Shown: piece by piece, positions 55,391 to 64,000 of the stretch
Position numbering within the stretch: position 1 is the first letter of the stretch
How the letters are laid out: the number at the start of each line of letters is the position of its first letter
Source: Peromyscus leucopus
Lineage: Eukaryota; Chordata; Mammalia; Rodentia; Cricetidae
NCBI RefSeq assembly: GCF_004664715.2
Contig: NC_051063.1
Span: 146,965,165-147,029,164 of the forward strand
Length of the DNA stretch: 64,000 nucleotides
Reading direction: 5' to 3'
Translations under genes and position numbers: made by a program
The notes under the pieces: generated by a model
Database searches by the model: none
What the model saw: only the letters and a program-made list of their open reading frames with translations
What the model was told of the DNA's origin: nothing

Positions 55391-56275
55391 AATAAAAGAG
55401 AAGTAAAGAGCCCTTTTGGTCCTGCCACTCGTCTTCCTGTTCCTTGCAAGACCTAGGACAGGGTTCCTCCTGAAGGAACTTTGAGAGTTCTTGTTGGTGA
55501 CGACAGGTAGCCCTCTGTGCCATCCCTGGCTCCTGACCTCCAAGAGTCTCATGACATTGTGGAGAGAAAAGTCCACTTCCTTCTCTAGGGCCATCATCTT
55601 TCAGTAATTAATCACTGAAGCCAAGTGCCGGTCCTAAGTGCTCAAACAGCCCAACCAGAGCCACTGAGTATTAGAACAGGTGAGCTGGCCCTCATGAAGC
55701 ACTGGGCAAGTGTAAGCAGAAGAGACTGAGCAAGAGAGGAAGGGAACACAGTGTAGCCCCAAAGTTCCACCTTCCAGGAAGCTAGGCGTGGTGGGGTCCA
55801 TAGCTCCCCATCCCCCATCACCAGTGGGCATTTTGCCTCAAACTATGCTCAAACTATAGAGACAATGTGGTCCAGGGCTACAACCTAGTCACCCAAAGGC
55901 CCAAACTTGGGATATGGTGTCTTTGATGTCCTATCAGTTGCCACTTTCCATCCTGGGCAAGCTACCACTTCTGTGGCTCTGGTATCTCCTCTATGGAAGA
56001 GTAATGACTTCTCTTTCTCCATCCGGGCCCAGAAGTTGCTCTGTATATGACAGTTAAAGTCTGGCCCTCAGCCAGGACCATGCCCCCTTCACCGTTATCC
56101 AGCCACAGAAATCATCTCCCTCCTTGGAAAGGATGTCTGAGGAAGCACAAGTCTTCCCTGAGAATGGCTTATGGGACACCAAGGCAGTACTGTTGTCCAG
56201 TAAAACACTATGGTCATTGACTTCACTGGAGAGTCTGGCTAAGGTATAGAATGCGTGATGTAGCATGAATCTTAG
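55391..56275. other. Intergenic DNA
   Basis: No gene or repeat recognised. Confidence 0.45.
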
Positions 56276-56775
56276 AGGTCGTATTAATAAAATCAAGCCT
56301 GAGGCCAGTTATTGGAGTGAATGCTGGAAGATCAGAGACACAGAACAAGCCCCAGCTTCCTCACCTTGCCAGGTCCTTGCCAGATCCTGTTTCCTCAGAC
56401 TGGAAGCCTCTGAGTCCTCATCTGAATGGGTCTCAGCTGAACTGCTGCTCGAAGCCTAAAAGCTTAACCAGCCAAATGCTTCTAGTTCCTGGCCCTCACG
56501 CCTTATATACCTTTCTGCTATCTACCATCACTCCCTGGGATTAAAGGCTCACTTCTTGGGATTAAAGGTGTGTGTCACCATGCCTGGCTGTTTCCAATGT
56601 GGCCTTGAACTCACAGAGATTCAGAGGGATTTCTGCCTCTGGAATGCTAGGATTAAAGGCGTGTGCTACCACTGCCTGTCCTCTATGTTTAATATTGTGG
56701 CTATTCTGTCTCTGACCCCAGATAAATTTATTAGGGTGCACAACATTTCAGGGAACACAATACCACCACAGCATG
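56276..56775 (+). mobile_element. Composite cricetid-type repeat with B1-like middle
   Basis: Starts aggtcgtattaataaaatcaagcctgaggccag, passes ctcagctgaactgctgctcgaagcc, then two B1-like pieces each with gggattaaagg(c/t)gtgtg. It ends cagataaatttattagggtgcacaac and aacacaataccaccacagc. I recall this layout from hamster/vole/deer-mouse DNA; the name is unknown to me. Confidence 0.6.
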
Positions 56776-59700
56776 AGAATAAACAAAATCATGCTGGTAG
56801 TTCTTTGGGATGAGAAGGATATTTAGAAGCTTCATTTTTTAGAAGTTGTATTTTTTAAAATGAAGTAGGAATCATGGTTTGGGTACACATAAAATAAAGC
56901 AAGTATCACCTTGCCCAGTGGTGGTGTCTGCCAGCCCTAAGCTCACTGGCTCTTCTGAGCCAATGATCAAGCCCTACTTCTTGGTCTTCAGCAGGTGGGC
57001 AGTCAGTGGTGGGGAGAGGTCATGTGACAGATGGAATGGACACCAGGCCCTCACAGTGAGAGTCCTGCCTTGTGTGAGCCCCTCCTGCGTTCCATTCCTC
57101 TGCCCTGAAGACCGAAACCTAAACTAGGGATAGCTCAGTCTCCTGCAGTTGAGGAAAGGACCCAGAGCACCCAAAAAACCTGCCATGGACGTGTGTCAAG
57201 AAGAAGAAATGAAGTTTGTGGTTGGAACCACAGGGACTTGGGGTTCCCTCTCTCCCAAGCAGTGATGTGGAGCAGCCAGCTGTCCCAGACAGTCGTAAGG
57301 GCTCTGCCCACACTTTGTGTCCAGGACAAGGAACCTGGAGTCAGCCTGCCAAGCAGATGCTAACAAGATCCATTTCCATGGTACTAGCAAAGTAGGTCAG
57401 GATATCATGAGCCCGTTTTGCGTGTTGGGAGACGACCAGCCCGAGTGAGAAATAGTACGAGACAAAAGCACATGGCTGTTAGAGCTTCGAAGAGCTCCCA
57501 GACACTATCGCTGCACTCTTGGTACAGAAAAGAAACTCACCTTTATGCCTGAACTCTGTGCTGTTCACCCTGGAGGAACAGCCAACAGCCTGCCCCAGGA
57601 CAGCTGAGGACACCCAAGCCCCATGTAGCTTTGTCTGGCATCTTCCAAGGCCTGGTCTTTCCTCCCAGGGCCAAGGAAGGTTGTTGTGACACCAGGAAGG
57701 CTCAGACAGCCTGAGAGGAGGTGTGGACACCAGTGAGTGTGGAGTAAGAGGTCCTTGTGCACACAAGTGAGCACTGGAGGAGTCAGGAAGGTTAAACATG
57801 AGTGTCTCTTCAAAGGAAGGGACTAATTAACCTGTCTTCCTCCTGGAATGCTGGGAAAGGATGTAATTTACATCCTGGTCATCTTTGCTATCTGTAGGGC
57901 CAGGCTTCACCCAAATACCCCAGAATACTATGTTTATCCCAGATCTTTCTCCCCTAAATATTGAGCATTGTTTCTAAGTCCTTAAAACCCATCCTTGTGA
58001 GAGATGTCGTGTGTACTTTACAATAGCTTAAGTGACTTCTATGTTATCTTAGATAGAGCCCAAATCCTGACTCCCTGTTTACCTCAGTCATTCTCCACAG
58101 ACCCTTATCTTCAGCATTGGTCTAAGTCAACAGAACCCATCTTTAAGGAAGAGTTTCAATGTAAACACATCTTAGCTTTGTTGTACACTTGGGACTGAGT
58201 TAATCATCATCAGGAAACTTTTTTTTCCCAAATTGTGCTGTGCTTAAATCTGGTTAAAATATAATGCTTGGTGTCAGACTCCAGAATTTTGGCCCAGCAC
58301 TGGCTAACCTAGTCAGGCTGAACCAAGTTTCATTCTTGTTTCTCCACAGGTCATTCCACTGTCAGGTGTAGAGCTTGCAGGGACCCCCACAAATGAGGTT
58401 AGCACCATGGTAGGAGGCAGTTGGAACTCTGAGGCTTCAGCCTCCAGGGCGTTTTCCAGTGAGTGGAGTAAGTCTGCCCTCCACAGCTACAAGCTCTAAA
58501 GTGCCAATCAACTTCAAATGGAGAACATTAGGAAGGATGTGGAATGGTGCAGACCATGTGCCAACTTTATCTCTATCATTATTCCTCAAACAGTACAAGC
58601 TAGCGTTTCCGTAGTATTCACTGTCAGTCACCTGACGAGGATTTGAAATCTATGAGAGGATGTATTCAGGCTCTATGCACTTACCAGACCATCTCATCTG
58701 AGGGACCTGAGCCTCCACAGACTTGGTCCACTTGTGGTCTTGGAGTCAATTTCCTGTGGACACCAAGGGACAATCAAACTTTCTTGAGTAACTGGTACCA
58801 CGCAGTAGGCTGTTTCTCAGGATGTTCAAAACATTGGTGATAGTCTGGTATTTTAAACTTTGATTTTAATTAAATGTTGACAAGTACAAATTAGTTACAG
58901 GTTTTAAAGCATTGTTAAAATAAAGGGAGTTTTGTGTCCAGTGTATAAGCAGTATGTTTTTATTTTAGAGACTGGCTCATTTTTCCGTATCTCATAAATG
59001 TATGAGCCTCGTTCATACAGCATCATCGGCATATAGGCAAGAACCACAGCACTCCACCCCACAGCCAGGCACTGAACAATGCCAGATCTGCAGAGGCAGA
59101 GATGCCAAAGTATTAGCATTTATGCATCTCTTTCTAGCCAGAAAAATCCAGAACACAGCATCCAACTCTTGCCTCCTCTGAAGGGTTCATCCACACAGCT
59201 ACCAGACAGCAGCCCCAACCCCTGATCCTTGGAGCTCAGAAGACCCAGGAAAGGACCCAGGGTCAGAGGGAAGATCCACACAAGTGCTTCACAGTGGGAT
59301 CTTACAGCATCTGAGGCCATCATAAGTCACCTCTTGGAGGCAGGAACAGCCCACATCATTTCCCAAATCTGGAATTTCTAGTGTTTCCTTCCACATCCCT
59401 GATAATAGCAGAACAGACCTGGATCCGTGGCCCACTGTGGGTTTGTCACATTGCACTGGAGCCACTTAATGACATTCTTAGGATGGCTGTCACTCTCTGT
59501 CAGCCACGGGAAGCCTGACCTGTGGTCACATTCCAAAAAACTAGGGTAAGGGCTTCAGCTTGGGAATCCCGAGGGGACGTAGTTCACAGCTGAGTTCACA
59601 ATGCTCTCCTTGTTCCAAAGGCTCCACGGTGGCACCTTTGGAGCATAAAACCCAACCAACAAAAGGCAAGAAAAGGTATTCACAGTATTCTAAGTGAGTC

Positions 59701-61014
59701 CTTGGGTGCATGTTAATAAGAAACACACCCATGGTGTTTTCTTCATTTAGAAATGTATAAAAGATTTGAAAGATAAGAAGGGCACAGACCAAAATGTGAT
59801 CTATGACCATTTCTGGCTCCTGAGGCCACCACTTGTTTCTGTTGGTTTGTCTTGATAATTTTTTTAATAAGACTAAGATCTAAGTTACAAAAATATTCGC
59901 ATTAAGTACTCTAAAATGACTACTGTACCTACCCATGGACTTTCTTGTTGTGACTGGTCTGCCTTGGGACCATGAGCATCATAGCAGCCAAAGACAAAGG
60001 AAGACGTCTGTCAGTTACTTCCAGAGTATAGAAAGAATCCAGTACTCAAGTAAGACCCCGGTGCCTTGCTCCTTTAAGCCTGAGAGGATGTCATCTTTCC
60101 CAGGGGCAGTCTGCACAGAGAACGTCCGGTGCTGTAGATAATGCTGCCCTTGGAGTAGCACAGACTATTTCCTGGAACTGAGCCCTCTAACAGCCCTTAG
60201 CCAGGGCAGCAGCTGTCCCGGCCAGTTAGAACCAAGGAGCACTTTGGCCCTGGAAGGCAAGTAGCATAGCCCGCCCCCCCAAAAGAGTCTCCTCGGGTCC
60301 AGAGACACTGTAATGCCTGGAAGGAGATCCCCATAACTTTCCAATCCATCTCCTGTCGGACTTCGAGAATGACAGAAGGTGGGTTATGAGTCCCACACCT
60401 CCGACAGGCATGGATAGCAGCCATCAGGCAATGCCAGACCACCTGTCCAGTTGGTACAGCTTTTTTCAGCATTGGAAGCTGGCTTCAAAGCCAGGCCTCT
60501 GACATCCTCACTCCCAGTCAGAGCCCAGTTCACCTTGTACGGCCTACGAAACCTGGGGCAGAGTCTGAACTCACTCACGTGACTGTCTCTCCTCTCTCAC
60601 AGGCTGCTGGCTCCTGCCCAGCTGAGCTCTTAGGAAGCACATGGTACGTTTTGGGGGCCCTGTGCTCAATTCCACTGCCTGGACACATGCCCCTCAGCTT
60701 CCGGCTTCCGAATCTACTGTAGTCTAGGCATGCTGCCCTGAGGCTTCACTCAGGTCCGGGACATGCCAGCTTCCATGGGCTGCTTCCAGGAGCCAGAGCT
60801 CCTCAGAGTGCGCAGTGCATCCCAGCATTTTCTGTGCAGTGGGGCCCCTGTCCCCGCACAATGACACTTGCCCTTTTTCTGTCTCCACTGACCGACACAC
60901 TCTTTAGACAGACGGGTAGGCTCACTGTGACCAAGTTCTGAGGCCTCATGGGCACTCCTGTCCTTTGGGGGAACTGAGCATCCAGCTCCGTCAGGCTGCT
61001 ACTTTGTAGCTATC
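56776..61014. other. Intergenic DNA, 4.2 kb
   Basis: No coding sequence, tRNA-type SINE or known gene seen. Largely unique or too diverged to classify by eye. Confidence 0.4.
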
Positions 61015-61375
61015 CGGCACGTATTACTAGGCTTCCTTTCACTATAGTGAGATGCCTGATATAATTAATTTTAAAAATCTTTATCTCATAGTCCAATACT
61101 GTCCAGGTCCACTGTTTTGGACTTCTGGTGAAGGTACCTGTTGGTAACAACCCAGAAGGAACAGCCGAGCAAACTGTTCACCTCGTAACCAAGAAGCAAA
61201 GAGAAAAACCAGTACGGCCCCTAAATCTCTTCCAGGGTGTGTCTCAGAGACAGAAGGAAACCCCCACTAGGAGACGGATGGGAACCTCATCTCCTAAAAG
61301 TTCCACAGCCCCCAGGAACACCGCCCTGGTGACCAATTCTTTAACACGGGGGCCTGGAGGACCCTAACTGCGGCA
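61015..61375 (-). mobile_element. MaLR-like LTR fragment, antisense (tentative)
   Basis: tcactatagtgagatgcctgatataattaattttaaaaatc, cctcgtaaccaagaagcaaagag, cctaaaagttccacagcccccagg, and ccctggtgaccaattctttaacacgggggcctgg. It explains the 79-codon ORF at 61128. Confidence 0.5.
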
Positions 61376-63026
61376 GGGCCTCACTCTATGGGAGGAGTCA
61401 AGGGAAAGAACTCCAGAATGACTTATCCCCAAGGGGCACAAGAAGAAGAACGTGCCCACTCCATACCTGGAAGAGCGGGTTATCTTTTCCTCAGCTCCGG
61501 CTGCACACCCCGAGACCCTCAGACACCACACACCACCCTCAAATTCCTAACACTGAGGCCTGTAGAGTCCAGGGGTCACCATCCCTCTCTCTCTCCTTCT
61601 CTCCCTTCCTCCCTGTCACCGTTCCTCACACACAGGGCAAGCATGAGATCTGTCTTCTGTGCTCTTGTGGCCAGTCATGGTGTTACAGGTAGCCCACCAG
61701 AGAGGACCACTCCAAGTTTATAGCCAACTGAGTCTTTGTTCCAGCCAGCTGGGACCATGCCCAAGTGTTCAGGGACCTAGGTGTTGTCCTGAGTGTCCAG
61801 AACACGGGATTTTGAAGGGCAGAGACCTCGTCCAGAAACCTGACTGGGCAGCTGCAGGGGACCTTCCACAGCGTGAGCAGTTTGAAGCCAGCAGTTTTAA
61901 CAGAAGCTAAGATAAGCGGTCAGCTGGCCCTGAGGGGCTTCTCCACAAACAGGCAGCTAAGGGGAATGGTTAGCTGGAGGAGGGTCCACACCAACCAGCA
62001 GTGTTAACAAAGGTGGAGATAAGTTAGCTAGCGCATCCTGACCTTTGGTTCCTGGAATAGAGATGGGTAATTTTCCATGGGATTCTCCGTCCAGAGGAAG
62101 ACCTGGAAACAGCCTCGGCAAGAATACAAGACAGAGGAACCTCCGCACTGGCTTGCCCTGTCACGGGGAAGAGTAGAGACTCTGATCCAGAGTGAGGTGT
62201 GTTTTCTGCTTTAGCGCCTGTCCCTATTACAGGGACTCCAGGCAACAAGGCCCCGCAGAGGAAGGCCGATTGCTCAAAGCAGGGCTGGCTGACCAAACTG
62301 AGCCAAGACCTCCCTCACCCTTCAGTTCTCAGGAAAGGACCACACGGAAGCCGCAGCCTGGGACGGGGAGGGTGAGCACCTAAATGCCACAGAGAGACAG
62401 AAAGATGAGGCCTGAATGGAGGCCCGGGCTCCCTTGTGGCCAAGTAAACATGCCACTCCTCCACGTGGACCAGGGCAGGCAACCTCAGTCATCATTAGCT
62501 CTCAGACATGGCAGGACCTCAGGGAAACAGGAGTACAGCCTCTCCCACAGCAGGGGAAGGACACAGGTGACCATGATGGCCAGCAGGCGGGGGTTGGCCA
62601 AAATACAAGATTTGCTTGCCTGGGGCCTGGTGGGGAGGAAGACCCCCGTAGGTGCCAGCCTCCCTCGCCAGATCCTCCCAGAGCATCAGCCCAGCTCTCC
62701 CTTGGCCAGAATCCTGGAGCAGTTCCCTCAACAGCGTCCAGGGGGCGCCCATATGCAGCAGCCCAGCCACTATCCAGCCTGCCGGCTGTCTGTCTATCCC
62801 CAACAGGAGAGGACCCGCTAAGAAACGGATGCCTCTACACTCGTGGGCCCTCTAAGAAGGGTCTGTGGGCTTGGTGAGTTTACTTTGCTGAGTATGATAT
62901 GGGGAAGAAGGAATGCTTGCGGCTGTGTGTGGATGTAAATATAGACACCAAGGTGACCAGACAGCTAGGCACCCAAGAAGTCCTGTGTGCCTGGGGGCCA
63001 GGTTAGGGGAGGAATAAGCATGGAAC
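61376..63026. other. Intergenic DNA, unclassified
   Basis: Includes two overlapping ORFs of about 150 codons (62384-62877) with no recognisable family, and a 107-bp-spaced repeat with two GATA motifs (61888-62031). No gene supported. Confidence 0.4.
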
Positions 63027-63171
63027 TTTTTTTTTTTTAGACAGAACTTCTTTGTGTAGCCTTGCCTGTCCTGGAACTAGTTCTGTAGACCAGGCTGGCC
63101 TCGAACTCATCTGCCTGTGTCTGCCCCCCAGAGTGCAGGATTAAAAGAGTGTGCCACCATTTCCCAGCCGG
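63027..63171 (-). mobile_element. B1 SINE, antisense
   Basis: T-run, agacagaacttctttgtgtagccttgcctgtcctggaactag, accaggctggcctcgaactc, and ggattaaaagagtgtgccaccatttcc. Confidence 0.9.
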
Positions 63172-63220
63172 AACTTTTTCCTTAACACTTTGCATTCTCT
63201 GTGCAATCAGAAAAATGCTA

Positions 63221-63327
63221 AGCCGGGCGGTGGTGGCGCACGTCTTTAACCCCAGCACTCAGGAGGCAGAGGCAGGCAGATCTCTGTGAGTTCAAGGCCA
63301 CGACAGCCAGGACACAAAAAACCCTGT

Positions 63328-63331
<4 letters not shown>
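63221..63331 (+). mobile_element. B1 SINE, sense, internally deleted
   Basis: gccgggcggtggtggcgcacgtctttaaccccagcactcaggaggcagaggcaggcagatctctgtgagttcaaggcc, then jumps to cgacagccagg and aaaccctgtttc. The usual 'agcctggtctac' middle is missing. Confidence 0.92.

Positions 63332-63371
<40 letters not shown>
63332..63371. repeat. (GA)n microsatellite
   Basis: About 20 GA units at the B1 tail. Confidence 0.97.
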
Positions 63372-63375
<4 letters not shown>

Positions 63376-63533
63376 TGTTTAATCTGTCTTGACTTTTTCA
63401 TATCATAGGCTTCTACAGTCTCTTCTCTACCTCTCCCTTCTCTCTGTGTGTCTTTTTGTGTCTTTCTGTCTCTGTCTGTATGTCTGTCTGTTTCTATTTC
63501 TTGCTATCTCTTTGTGTCTCTCTGTATGTCTAT

Positions 63534-63535
<2 letters not shown>

Positions 63536-63619
<84 letters not shown>
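63536..63619. repeat. (CT)n(GT)n compound microsatellite
   Basis: About 17 CT units followed directly by about 24 GT units. Confidence 0.97.
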
Positions 63620-63620
<1 letters not shown>

Positions 63621-64000
63621 TATGCACGCTGTATATTGTACAGGCCCAGGTAGGACCCTGTGTCCCCTCTGGGTTCTGAGGGTCAGAGTCACACAGGAAC
63701 AGGGGAACAGTGGAAGCTGAGACTCTGGGGGATGACGCCTCCTATGGAAGTTTTCAGGTAAAACTCACCTCTAGAAGTCCAAGAAGAGCCCCAACACTCA
63801 CAGCAGCCACACAGAAATAGGCTATAACCAAGAGCCTGTCCTTCACCATGCCGGTGTGCAACAGGAAGCAGCTCTGTCCCAAAGCCCCTAAATCAGATAC
63901 AAAAGGGAGGTTCCTGGATTCTCTGCAGACCCCATACCACCTGGCTCCAGGAGGAGGTTCTGCCCACATGACCTCATTCAAGAACCACAAATCGAGATCC
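63620..64000. other. Intergenic DNA at window end
   Basis: Nothing recognised; no CHSY1 coding sequence. Confidence 0.5.

Noticed and set aside
62384..62877. Two overlapping ORFs of about 150 codons in intergenic DNA
   Set aside because: No domain, no repeat of known coding origin and composition like translated non-coding GC-rich DNA. Kept only as unclassified sequence.
63754..63990. Possible CHSY1 3' exon on the minus strand
   Set aside because: The gene is expected downstream and convergent, but the minus-strand ORF here shows no glycosyltransferase sequence.

Overview
ORGANISM AND OVERALL IDENTITY. This is vertebrate nuclear DNA, almost certainly from a rodent and probably a cricetid (hamster, vole or deer-mouse group). 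Rodent SINEs (B1, B2/B3, B4, ID-like), antisense rodent L1 3' ends and long CA/GT tracts fill the non-coding space. The B1 copies at 41.7 and 43.8 kb carry the 'tttgtgcctttcctggaactc' variant that I associate with cricetids rather than mouse or rat; the family-level call is inference. The window holds one protein-coding gene, the 3' three-quarters of LRRK1 (leucine-rich repeat kinase 1) on the + strand. I joined 24 coding exons by hand. All 24 acceptors are AG, all 23 internal donors are GT, and all reading phases match. They give an uninterrupted run of 1538 codons ending in TAA at 50667-50669. Adding about 473 brings my residue numbers into line with human LRRK1 (2015 aa), so about 473 N-terminal residues (ankyrin repeats and first LRRs) lie upstream of base 1. 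LAYOUT. 1-8 kb: last leucine-rich repeats (exons A-D). 8.4-13.5 kb: Roc GTPase and start of COR (E-I). 15.0-27.1 kb: COR-A/COR-B (J-N), with a 6.25 kb intron full of mobile elements. 29.8-39.5 kb: protein kinase domain (O-S), whose introns hold minisatellites. 39.4-50.7 kb: C-terminal WD40-like propeller (S-X), including one 842-nt exon. 50.7-51.4 kb: 3' UTR with a canonical AATAAA. 51.4-64 kb: intergenic DNA in which I recognise no gene, only L1, hAT, B1, MaLR-like and a composite cricetid-type repeat. In mammals CHSY1 lies next in the convergent direction, but I see no CHSY1 coding sequence here. HOW IT WORKS. LRRK1 is a large cytoplasmic multidomain kinase. Its Roc-COR GTPase module and PKC phosphorylation in COR-B control the kinase, which phosphorylates RAB7A; loss of the gene gives dense bone through failed osteoclast function. 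The GTPase P-loop lysine, kinase lysine, catalytic Asp, DYG motif and the three COR-B PKC sites are all present, so the locus looks functional. WHAT IS UNUSUAL. I found no unknown gene system. The best signals are cis-features of the gene: a tandem AAGTAG acceptor whose upstream use would insert a stop, a 19-G tract abutting the donor of the kinase P-loop exon, a 60-bp duplication that doubles an acceptor-like site before that exon, a hypervariable minisatellite cluster, a compound CA-minisatellite, inverted SINE pairs, and a hAT element with its 8-bp target duplication preserved.
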